From Zeus faber (Eukaryota > Chordata > Actinopteri > Zeiformes > Zeidae): a stretch of 64,000 bases of DNA. The stretch is from NCBI GenBank assembly GCA_960531495.1, contig OY482849.1, forward strand, positions 37,388,290 to 37,452,289, written 5' to 3'. The notes beneath the pieces are model-generated. The model was not told the origin of the DNA, did no database searches, and saw only the letters and a list, made by a program, of their open reading frames with translations. Positions within the stretch are counted from its first letter, which is position 1. Every line of letters begins with the position of its first letter. Made by a program: the position numbers and the translations under genes. Positions 13,001 to 25,000 of this stretch are shown here, one piece after another.

Positions 13001-16000
13001 CTTAGTGGTTTCCAGTTAGTGGATGTCTTAGTGGTTTCCAGTTAGTGGATGTCTTAGTGGTTTCCAGTTAGTGGATGTCTTAGTGGTTTCCAGTTAGTGG
13101 ATGTCTTAGTGGTTTCCAGTTAGTGGATGTCTTACTGGTTTCCAGTTGTGGATGTCTTAGTGGTTTCCAGTTAGTGGATGTCTTAGTGGTTTCCAGTTAG
13201 TGGATGTCTTAGTGGTTTCCAGTTAGTGGATGTCTTAGTGGTTTCCAGTTAGTGGATGTCTTAGTGGTTTCCAGTTAGTGGATGTCTTAGTGGTTTCCAG
13301 TTAGTGTATATCTTACTGGTTTCCAGTTAGTGTATATCTTACTGGTTTCCAGTTAGTGTATATCTTACTGGTTTCCAGTTAGTGTATATCTTACTGGTTT
13401 CCAGTTAGTGTATATCTTACTGGTTTCCAGTTAGTGTATATCTTACTGGTTTCCAGTTAGTGTATATCTTACTGGTTTCCAGTTAGTGTATATCTTACTG
13501 ATTTACAGTTAGTGTATATCTTACTGGTTTCCAGTTAGTGTATATCTTACTGGTTTACAGTTAGTGTTATATCTTACTGGTTTACAGTTAGTGTATATCT
13601 TACTGGTTTCCAGTTAGTGTATATCTTACTGGTTTCCAGTTAGTGTATATCTTACTGGTTTCCAGTTAGTGTATGTCTTACTGGTTTACAGTTAGTGTAT
13701 ATCTTACTGGTTTACAGTTAGTGTATGTCTTACTGGTTTACAGTTAGTGTATATCTTACTGGTTTACAGTTAGTGTATATCTTACTGGTTTCCAGTTAGT
13801 GTACGTCTTACTGGTTTCCAGTTAGTGTACATCTTAGTGGTTTCCAGTTAGTGTATATCTTAGCGGTTTCCAGTTAGTGTATATCTTAGCGGTTTCCAGT
13901 TAGTGTATGTCTTACTGGTTTCCAGTTAGTGTGTGTCTTACTGGTTTCCAGTTAGTGTATGTCTTACTGGTTTCCAGTTAGTGTATGTCTTACTGGTTTC
14001 CAGTTAGTGTATATCTTAGTGGTTTCCAGTTAGTGTATGTCTTAGTGGTTTCCAGTTAGTGTATGTCTTAATGGTTTCCAGTTAGTGGATGTCTTACTGG
14101 TTTCCAGTTGTGTATGTCTTAGTGGTTTCCAGTTAGTGGATGTCTTAGTGGTTTCCAGTTAGTGAATATCTTACTGGTTTCCAGTTAGTGTATATCTTAA
14201 TGGTTTCCAGTTAGTGTATATCTTACTGGTTTCCAGTTAGTGTATGTCTTAGTGGTTTCCAGTTAGTGTATGTCTTACTGGTTTCCAGTTAGTGTATATC
14301 TTACTGGTTTCCAGTTAGTGTATATCTTTCTGGTTTCCAGTTAGTGTATGTCTTAGTGGTTTCCAGTTAGTGGATGTCTTACTGGTTTCCAGTTAGTGTT
14401 TATCTTACTGGTTTCCAGTTAGTGTATATCTTACTGGTTTCCAGTTAGTCTATGTCTTACTGGTTTCCAGTTAGTGTGTGTCTTACTGGTTTCCAGTTAG
14501 TGTATATCTTAGTGGTTTCCAGTTAGTGTATATCTTAGTGGTTTCCAGTTAGTGTATATCTTACTGGTTTCCAGTTAGTGTATGTCTTAGTGGTTTCCAG
14601 TTAGTGTATATCCTAGCGGTTTCCAGTTAGTGTATATCTTACTGGTTTCCAGTTAGTGTGTGTCTGACTGGTTTCCAGTTAGTGTATGTCTTACTGGTTT
14701 CCAGTTAGTGTATATCTTAGCGGTTTCCAGTTAGTGTATATCTTACTGGTTTCCAGTTAGTGTGTGTCTGACTGGTTTCCAGTTAGTGGATGTCTTAGTG
14801 GTTTCCAGTTAGTGGATGTCTTAGTGGTTTCCAGTTAGTGGATGTCTTACTGGTTTCCAGTTGTGTATGTCTTAGTGGTTTCCAGTTAGTGGATGTCTTA
14901 GTGGTTTCCAGTTAGTGGATGTCTTAGTGGTTTCCAGTTAGTGGATGTCTTAGTGGTTTCCAGTTAGTGGATGTCTTAGTGGTTTCCAGTTAGTGGATGT
15001 CTTAGTGGTTTCCAGTTAGTGTATATCTTACTGGTTTCCAGTTAGTCTATGTCTTACTGGTTTCCAGTTAGTGTGTGTCTTACTGGTTTCCAGTTAGTGT
15101 ATGTCTTACTGGTTTCCAGTTAGTGTATATCTTAGTGGTTTCCAGTTAGTGTATATCTTAGTGGTTTCCAGTTAGTGTATATCTTACTGGTTTCCAGTTA
15201 GTGTATGTCTTAGTGGTTTCCAGTTAGTGTATATCCTAGCGGTTTCCAGTTAGTGTATATCTTAGCGGTTTCCAGTTAGTGTATATCTTACTGGTTTCCA
15301 GTTAGTGTGTGTCTGACTGGTTTCCAGTTAGTGGATGTCTTAGTGGTTTCCAGTTAGTGGATGTCTTAGTGGTTTCCAGTTAGTGGATGTCTTACTGGTT
15401 TCCAGTTGTGTATGTCTTAGTGGTTTCCAGTTAGTGGATGTCTTAGTGGTTTCCAGTTAGTGGATGTCTTAGTGGTTTCCAGTTAGTGGATGTCTTAGTG
15501 GTTTCCAGTTAGTGGATGTCTTAGTGGTTTCCAGTTAGTGGATGTCTTAGTGGTTTCCAGTTAGTGGATGTCTTAGTGGTTTCCAGTTAGTGGATGTCTT
15601 AGTGGTTTCCAGTTAGTGGATGTCTTAGTGGTTTCCAGTTAGTGGATGTCTTACTGGTTTCCAGTTAGTGTATATCTTACTTGTTTCCAGTTAGTGTATG
15701 TCTTACTGGTTTCCAGTTAGTCTATGTCTTACTGGTTTCCAGTTAGTGTATATCTTACTGGTTTCCAGTTAGTGTATGTCTTACTGGTTTCCAGTTAGTG
15801 TACATCTTAGCGGTTTCCAGTTAGTGTATATCTTAGCGGTTTCCAGTTAGTGTATGTCTTACTGGTTTCCAGTTAGTGTGTGTCTTACTGGTTTCCAGTT
15901 AGTGTATGTCTTACTGGTTTCCAGTTAGTGTATATCTTAGTGGTTTCCAGTTAGTGTATATCTTAGTGGTTTCCAGTTAGTGTATATCTTAGCGGTTTCC

Positions 16001-19000
16001 AGTTAGTGTATATCTTACTGGTTTCCAGTTAGTGTATATCTTAGCGGTTTCCAGTTAGTGTATATCTTACTGGTTTCCAGTTAGTGTGTGTCTGACTGGT
16101 TTCCAGTTAGTGTATGTCTTAGTGGTTTCCAGTTAGTGTATGTCTTAGTGGTTCCAGTTAGTTTATGTCTTAGTGGTTTCCAGTTAGTGTATGTCTTACT
16201 GGTTTCCAGTTAGTGTATATCTTACTGGTTTCCAGTTAGTGTATGTCTTACTGGTTTCCAGTTAGTGTACATCTTAGCGGTTTCCAGTTAGTGTATATCT
16301 TAGCGGTTTCCAGTTAGTGTATATCTTAGCGGTTTCCAGTTAGTGTATGTCTTACTGGTTTCCAGTTAGTGTGTGTCTTACTGGTTTCCAGTTAGTGTAT
16401 GTCTTACTGGTTTCCAGTTAGTGTATATCTTAGTGGTTTCCAGTTAGTGTATATCTTAGCGGTTTCCAGTTAGTTTATGTCTTAGTGGTTTCCAGTTAGT
16501 TTATGTCTTAGTGGTTTCCAGTTAGTTTATGTCTTAGTGGTTTCCAGTTAGTGTATATCTTAGCGGTTTCCAGTTAGTGTATATCTTACTGGTTTCCAGT
16601 TAGTGTATATCGTACTGGTTTCCAGTTAGTGTATGTCTTAGTGGTTTCCAGTTAGTGTATATCTTGCTGGTTTCCAGTTAGTGTATGTCTTAGTGGTTTC
16701 CAGTTAGTGTATATCTTACTGGTTTACAGTTAGTGTATATCTTACTGGTTTCCAGTTAGTGTGTGTCTGACTGGGTTCCAGTTAGTGTATATCGTACTGG
16801 TTTCCAGTTAGTGGATGTCTTAGTGGTTTCCAGTTAGTGTATATCTTACTGGTTTCCAGTTAGTGTATGTCTTAGTGGTTTCCAGTTAGTGTGTGTCTTA
16901 CTGGTTTCCAGTTAGTGTGTGTCTTACTGGTTTCCAGTTAGTGTATATCTTAGTGGTTTCCAGTTAGTGTGTCTGACTGGTTTCCAGTTAGTGTTTGTCT
17001 TACTGGTTTCCAGTTAGTGTGTGTCTTACTGGTTTAGAGTTAGTGTATGTCTTAGTGGTTTCCAGTTAGTGTATATCTTAGTGGTTTCCAGTTAGTGTAT
17101 ATCTTAGCGGTTTCCAGTTAGTGCGTGTCTGACTGGTTTCCAGTTAGTGTATGTCTTAGTGGTTTCCAGTTAGTGTATATCTTACTGGTTTCCAGTTAGT
17201 GTATATCTTACTGGTTTCCAGTTAGTGTATATCTTACTGGTTTCCAGTTAGTGTGTGTCTGACTGGTTTCCAGTTAGTGTGTGTCTGACTGCTTTCCAGT
17301 TAGTGTATATCTTACTGGTTTCCAGTTTGTGTATATCTTACTGGTTTCCAGTTAGTGTGTGTCTTACTGGTTTCCAGTTAGTGTATATATTACCGGTTTC
17401 CAGTTAGTGTATATCTTACCGGTTTCCAGTTAGTGTATATCTTAGTGGTTTCCAGTTAGTGTGTATCTTACTGGTTTCCAGTTAGTGTATATATTAGTGG
17501 TTTCCAGTTAGTGTATATCTTACTGGTTTCCAGTTTGTGTGTGTCTGACTGGTTTCCAGTTAGTGTATGTCTTACTGGTTTCCAGTTAGTGTGTGACTTA
17601 CTGGTTTCCAGTTAGTGTATGTCTTACTGGTTTCCAGTTAGTGTATATCTTACTGGTTTCCAGTTAGTGTAGATCTTACTGGTTTCCAGTTAGTGTAGAT
17701 CTTACTGGTTTTCAGTTAGTGTAGATCTTACTGGTTTCCAGTTAGTGTAGATCTTACTGGTTTCCAGTTAGTGTAGATCTTACTGGTTTCCAGTTAGTGT
17801 AGATCTTACTGGTTTCCAGTTAGTGTATGTCTTAGTGGTTTCCAGTTAGTGTATGTCTTAGTGGTTTCCAGTTAGTGTATATCTTATTGGTTTCCAGTAA
17901 ACTATGTCTTAGTGGTTTCCAGTTAGTGTATGTCTTAGTGGTTTCCAGTTAGTGTGTGTCTTAGTGGTTTCCAGTTAGTGTGTGTCTTAGTGGTTTCCAG
18001 TTAGTCTGTGTCTTACTGGTTTCCAGTTAGTGTGTGTCTTACTGGTTTCCAGTTAGTGTGTGTCTTACTGGTTTCCAGTTATTGTGTGTCTTACTGGTTT
18101 CCAGTTAGTGTGTGTCTTACTGGTTTCCAGTTAGTGTGTGTCTTACTGGTTTCCAGTTAGTGTATATCTTAGTGGTTTCCAGTTAGTGGATGTCTTAGTG
18201 GTTTCCAGTTAGTGGATGTCTTAGTGGTTTCCAGTTAGTGTATATCTTACTGGTTTCCAGTTAGTGGATGTCTTAGTGGTTTCCAGTTAGTGGATGTCTT
18301 AGTGGTTTCCAGTTAGTGTATATCTTAGTGGTTTCCAGTTAGTGGATGTCTTAGTGGTTTCCAGTTAGTGTGTGTCTTACTGGTTTCCAGTTAGTGTAGA
18401 TCTTACTGGTTTCCAGTTAGTGTAGATCTTACTGGTTTCCAGTTAGTGTAGATCTTACTGGTTTCCAGTTAGTGTATGTCTTAGTGGTTTCCAGTTAGTG
18501 TATGTCTTAGTGGTTTCCAGTTAGTGTATATCTTATTGGTTTCCAGTAAACTATGTCTTAGTGGTTTCCAGTTAGTGTATGTCTTAGTGGTTTCCAGTTA
18601 GTGTGTGTCTTAGTGGTTTCCAGTTAGTGTGTGTCTTAGTGGTTTCCAGTTAGTCTGTGTCTTACTGGTTTCCAGTTAGTGTGTGTCTTACTGGTTTCCA
18701 GTTAGTGTGTGTCTTACTGGTTTCCAGTTATTGTGTGTCTTACTGGTTTCCAGTTAGTGTGTGTCTTACTGGTTTCCAGTTAGTGTGTGTCTTACTGGTT
18801 TCCAGTTAGTGTATATCTTAGTGGTTTCCAGTTAGTGGATGTCTTAGTGGTTTCCAGTTAGTGTATATCTTACTGGTTTCCAGTTAGTGGATGTCTTAGT
18901 GGTTTCCAGTTAGTGGATGTCTTAGTGGTTTCCAGTTAGTGTATATCTTACTGGTTTCCAGTTAGTGGATGTCTTAGTGGTTTCCAGTTAGTGTGTGTCT

Positions 19001-19037
19001 TACTGGTTTCCAGTTAGTGTATGTCTTACTGGTTTCT
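10091..19037. repeat. Nine-kilobase minisatellite of a 26-bp unit in dnttip1 intron 1
   Basis: About 340 head-to-tail copies with hardly a break. The unit starts CTTACTGGTTTCCAGTTAGT and ends GTATAT; variants differ at TAT/TGT/GGA and C/G sites, and a few are 25 or 27 bp. There is higher-order structure: the rare ACTGATTTACAG variant at 10451 recurs at 13497 in the same unit context (about 3.05 kb apart), and AGTAAACTATG at 17896 recurs at 18545 (about 0.65 kb). Every unit carries TTTCCAG, a 3' splice-site-like core. The last unit reads TTTCTAG and serves as the acceptor of the dnttip1 start exon. Confidence 0.98.
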
Positions 19038-19040
19038 AGC

Positions 19041-22000
19041 ATGGGAGCGCACCGGGCCTGGGAGCAGCCTTCTGGGAGTCACCAGGTAAACACTGTTTTT
19101 TTTATTTAACAGATGATATGATTATATACTACAATTGTACTACTAGTAATATACTACTATAATACACACCAGGATAGTTCACAGTCCGTCTCTCTCCATC
19201 AGAACCCTTGGAACCTGATGATAAAGCACCGTCAGGTTCAGCGCCGAGGTCGTCGCTCGCACACGGCGTTGAGGTGAATATCCTCCAGGCCACCTGTGGA
19301 CATGTATACCTGTGGACATGTATACCTGTGGACTTGTATACCTGTGGACATGTATACCTGTGTACATGTATACCTGTGGACATGTATACCTGTGGACATG
19401 TATACCTGTGGACTTGTATACCTGTGGACATGTATACCTGTGTACATGTACAGCTTCACAGACCCCCTGGTCTCCATGGACCTGCTGAGGGCCGTGCTGC
19501 AGCCCAGCTTCAACCAGGACATCATGGAGGTTTTCAGGAAGTACCAGAAGGTGAGGGTGCACCTAGACCCTGTGGGCAGGAAGTTCCTCCTGGGACACAA
19601 GGGTACTGGCAACTAGGTTGTTAGGAACAAGGGTACTGGGAACTTGGGTGCTAGGAACTAGGGTGCTGGGAACTCGGGTGCTACGAACTAGGGTATTGGG
19701 AAATAGGGTGCTTGGAACTAGGTTGCTAGGAACTTGGGTACTGGGAACTAGGGTTCTAAAAACTAGGATACTGGGAACTAGGGTGCTAGGAACTAGTTCA
19801 TTATGTTGCTAGGGCGTTAGTTACTAGGTCATTAGGTTACTAAGGTGTTAGTTACTCAGTCATCAGGTTTGTAGGGTGCTAGTTACCTGATCATAAGGTT
19901 TCTAGGTTGGTAGTTGCTCGGTCATTGGGTTACTAGCGTGGTAGTTACAAGGTCACTCGGGTGCTAGTTGCTAGGTCATTAGGTTACTCGGGTGCTAGTT
20001 ACAAGGGTGTTAGTAAGCAGGTTATTAGGTTACTATGATGTTAGTTACTAGTGTGGTTTTGACTAGGTCATTAGGTAACTAGGATGCTTGTAACTAGGTC
20101 ATTCGGTTACTAGGGTGCTTGTTACTAGGTCATTTGGTTATAAGGGTGCTAGTTACTAGGTCACGCAGTCCCAGGGTGCTAGTTGCAAGGTCATTAGGTT
20201 ACAAGAGTGGTAGTTACTAGGTCATTAGGTCACAAGGGTGCTATTTACAAGGTCATTATGTTTTTGTGGTGGTAGTTACTAGGTCATTAGGTCACAAGGG
20301 TGCTATTTACTAGATCATTATGTTACTACGGTGGTAGTTACTAGTTCACTAGGTTACTCAGGTGTAATTTACTAGGCCATTAGGTGCCTATGATGCTAGT
20401 TAGTAGTGTGAAGGTTATTAGGTCATTAGGTTACTGGGCTGCTTGTTACAATGTCATTAGGTTACTAGGGTGCTTGTTACTAGGTCATTTGGTTACTATG
20501 GTGCTAGCTACTAGGTAATTTGGTTACTAGGGTGCTAGTGGCTAGGTCATTGTGTTACAAGGGTGGAATTTACTAGGTCATTAGGTTACTAGGTTGCTAG
20601 TTATGAGGGTGTTAGTTACTAGGTCATTAGGTGCCTATGCTGCTATTTACTAGTGTGCTAGTTATTAGGTCATTAGGTTAATAGGGTGCTTGCTACGAGG
20701 TCATTCGGTTAATAGGGTGCTCGTTATTAGGTCACTAGGGTGCTAGTTACTAGGTCAATAGGTTAATAGGGTGCTTGTTACTCGGCCATTAGGTTACTAG
20801 GGTGCTTGTTACTAGGGTGCTTGCTACTAGGTCATCGGGTTAATTGAATGCTTGTTACTAGGTAATTAGGTTTCTAGGGTGCTAGTTACTAGGTCATTAG
20901 GTTACCAGGGTGCTAGTTACGAGGTCATTAGGTTACTAGGGTGCTAGTTACGAGGTCATTAGGTTACTAGGGTGCTATTGACTATAAACTGGTATTTCAT
21001 TGTCCATGTTTTGCAATCTTTGTTCCAAGCTGCCAACTCAGCTGTTCAGATTAAAAGCAGCAACTCTCCAGGATCAGAAACCAAATGGAGCTTCCTGTTT
21101 CTCCCTCAGTTTTTCGACAAAGCGGCGGAGAACGTGAAGGAGAACGTTGGAGATGAGATCCCCACAGAGCAGCTCGTCCGGGAAGCGTACCGCAGTGCTC
21201 TGGAGCATGTGAGGCTTACAGGCCTAACTAGTCCTGGCTCATTAGTCCCAGCTTACTAGTCTCGACTAACTAGCCATAACAAACTAGTCCCGGCTAACTA
21301 GTCACAGGTAACAAGTCACGGTTAACAAGTCATGGCTAACTAGCCATGGATAACTCGTCACAGTTAACTAGTCAAGACTAACTTGCCACAGCTAACTAGC
21401 CACGGCTAACTATTATTGGCTAATTACTCATGGCTAACTAGTTACAGTTATCTAGCCATGGTTAACTAGTCAAGCCTAACTAGCCACAGCTATCTAGTAA
21501 CCAGCTACCCAACCGCCCCACCCCAGGCCAAGCAGATGTTTCCTGAAGTGAAGCCGCGACCCGCTCCAGACGCTAACGCTAAGGTAGCTAACACTCCTCC
21601 CTCTGTCCCTCTCCTCCCCCCTCTTTTCTCTCTCCTCCTCCTCCTCCCTCTCTTCCTCTCCTCCTCCTCCCTCTGTCCCTCTCCTGCCCCCTCTTTTCTC
21701 TCCTCCTCCTCCTCCCTCTGTCCCTCTTCTCCTCCCTCTTTTCCTCTTTTCCTTCCTCCTCCCTTTTTCCCTCTCCTCCTCCCTCTCTTCCTCTCCTCCT
21801 CCTCCCTCTGTCCCTCTCCTGCCCCCTCTTTTCTCTCTCCTCCTCCTCCTCCCTCTCTTCCTCTCCTCCTCCTCCCTCTGTCCCTCTCCTGCCCCCTCTT
21901 TTCTCTCCTCCTCCTCCTCCCTCTGTCCCTCTTCTCCTCCCTCTTTTCCTCTTTTCCTTCCTCCTCCCTTTTTCCCTCTCCTCCTCCCTCTCTTCCTCTC

Positions 22001-25000
22001 CTCCTCCTCCCTCTGTCCCTCTCCTGCCCCCTCTTTTCTCTCTCCTCCTCCTCCTCCCTCTTTTCCTCTCCTCCTCCTTCCTCTGTCCCTCTCCTCCCCC
22101 CTCTTTTCTCTCTCCTCCTCCTCCTCCTTCTTTTCCTCTCCTCCTCCTCCCTCTGTCCCTCTCCTGCCCCCTCTTTTCTCTCTCCTCCTCCTCCTCCCTC
22201 TTTTCCTCTGCTCCTCCTTCCTCTGTTCCTTTCCTACTCCTCCCTCTGTTTCTCTCCCTCTCCTGCTCCGTCTGTTCCTCTTCTCTTGCTCCCTCTGTTC
22301 CTCTCCTCCTCATTCCTCTGTTCCTCCTCATTCCTCTGTTCCTCTCCTCCTCATTCCTCTGTTCCTCCTCTCCTCATCCCTCTGTTCCTCCTCTCCTGCT
22401 CCCTCTGTTCTTCTCCTCATCCCTTTTCCCTCCTCCCTCTCCTCCTCCTCATCCCTCTTTTCCTTTCCCTCTCCTCCTCCCTCTGTTCCCCGTCTCCTCC
22501 TCCCCCTGTTCCTCTTCTCCTGCTCTCTTTGTTCCTTCTCCCCTCATCCCTCTGTTCCCTCCTCCCTGTCCTCCTCCCTCTTTTCCTCTTCTCTTCCTCT
22601 GTTCCTCCTCTCCTCCCTCTGTTCCTCTTCTCCTCCTCCCTCTGTTTCTCTTATCCTGCTCTCTCTGTTCCTCACCTTAAACCTCAACCCTCTCCTCCTC
22701 CCTCTGTTCCTTCTCTCCTCATCCCTCTGTTCCTTCTCTCCTCCTCCCTCTGTTCCTTCTCTCCTCCTCCCTCTGTTCCTCCTCTCCTCCCTCTGTTCCT
22801 CTTCTCCTCCTCCCTCTGTTTCTCTTATCCTGCTCTCTCTGTTCTTCACCTTAAACCTCAACCCTCTCCTCCTCCCTCTGTTCCTTCTCTCCTCATCCCT
22901 CTGTTCCTTCTCTCCTCCTCCCTCTGTTCCTTCTCTCCTCCTCCCTCTGTTCCTCCTCTCCTCATCCCTCTGTTCCATCGTTCCAGAGGTCCAGACAGAA
23001 CGAGGAGGACTCCAGTCGAGGGAGCCCCATCCTCAAGAAGGTACCTTAGATCCTTTGACCCTTGACCTTTAGCGCTGCTACCATGTTCACCTCTTACGTG
23101 TTTGTGTGTGTTGCAGAGGAAGGGCCGACCCTGTGCCCCATCAGGCTCCGATCGACCTTTGACCTTTGCAGGGTGAGCGTAACCAGCTGTTTACGATATA
23201 TGTTTAAGTAGTTTACTATATATTCTATATATGTAGTGACTATATATACTATATATGTACTTTACTATATGTACTATATACAGTATGTAGTTTACTGTAT
23301 ATACTATATATGTAGTTTCCTATATATACTATATATGTAGTTTACTATATACACTATATTTGTAGTTTCCTATATATACTATATAAGTCGTTAACTATGT
23401 ATACTATATATGTGACCCACCACAGCAAAAGCCGCCATCTCACGCATTTCTAAAATGGCCAGGAGCAGCCACCTAAGTTGAAAAAACCTTTCTTGAAGGA
23501 AAATGCGACTTTTCCAAATTCGTGTTCCTTTGTGGGTTATTTTATCTCTCAACGTATTTTCAAAACCGAGTTTGATTTATAAATAGTATAAAAATGTTAA
23601 ACCGTGGAGTTAAATATTCCTGTTAGATGACATGGGGAAACACAGTTCCCTTACTGAGACGCAGAACAGTGCTGAACAACGCAGATTGATGGTTTCCTTT
23701 AAAGCGAGCGTCCAGGTGATGATCATTCATCCATATTCCATGTGATGTCAAGTCACAATATGAAACCGTTTTGATAGAGTTCAACCTTTAAATTGTACTA
23801 CTTTTACACACACACGGAGACATCATTGTGGAGTGGGCGTGTACAAACGTCAACGTCACTTACGTAAACAAGGCGAGGCTCCGGTTTCACTTGTCTGTGA
23901 AAATGTTCTTCTCTGTATCGTTATGGATTACGTGAAGCGGGTGGAGGAAGCTCTGAATCATATCTCAGACCTTGATTCAAGATTCAAGATTCAAGAGGTT
24001 TATTCGTCACATACATATACATACTTTCATACATTTATGCAGTGAAATGTAATGCAACGCACCCGGTGATAACACACAATATGTCCTAGGAAAATTTTCT
24101 TTCTAATGGCTCAATGAGGACCCCTGGAGAGGTCAGCATTGACAGTTCTAATGGCTTGCAGGAAAAAACTCCGTCTCAGTCTCTCTGTTCTCGCTGTGTG
24201 ACTGCTGAGGCGCTTGCCTGACCACAGCAGCTGAAACAGTCCGTTGTGTCCCCCCCTCCATCTGTAGCTCCACGGTCTCTCTGTACGCTCGTTTAGCGTC
24301 CTTCACCGCCCTCCACAGATTGTAAGACGCCACTTTGTAATTGTCCATATTTCTGGATCCAAGACTGTCGTTGTAAGCGGCTGTACGCGCATTCAGAGCG
24401 CAGCGGATGGATTTATCAACCCACGGTTTCTGGTTTGGAAATATCCGAACTTTCACCGTGGGAATGATGCTATCTGCTAGCGTAGTCACAAAACATACTG
24501 CCACCTCCGTAAACTCGCTGACGTCACTTGAACTTGTTTGGAACATGTCCCAGTCTACATCAGTCAGAGCGTCCTGAAGCGCAGCCTCTGATTGGTCCGT
24601 CCACCGCTTCACTTCCCTCGTCACCACCAGTTCTCGCGCGATCAGAGGCCTGTAAACGGGAACCAGCGAGATCGTGGCGTGGTCAGATTTCCCAAAAGCA
24701 GGGAGCGAGACGGTCTTGTATCCGTTCTTGTACGGTGTGTAATAATGGTCCAGAGTTCTGTCTCCCCTGGTGGCACACGTGATGTGTTTTGGTGGAAATT
24801 TAGCAGAACTTTTTTAAGGTTCGCCCTGTTAAAGTCCCCAGTCACCACCACAGCCGCGTCGGGATGTTTGTTTTTAAATCCGCACAACACATCGTACAGG
24901 TCCCACAGTGCTGTGTCGGTATCTGCTTGCGGTGGGATATAAACGGCGGTGATGATGACCGTGCTAAATTCCCGGGGGAGATAAAATGGACGGCATAGGA

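Noticed and set aside
10091-19037. CRISPR-like array
   Set aside because: Units are contiguous with no unique spacers, and the host is a vertebrate.
21536-23065. A 509-codon frame as an independent gene
   Set aside because: It is dnttip1 exon 5 running into a CT-rich intron; the end reads exon 6 out of frame.
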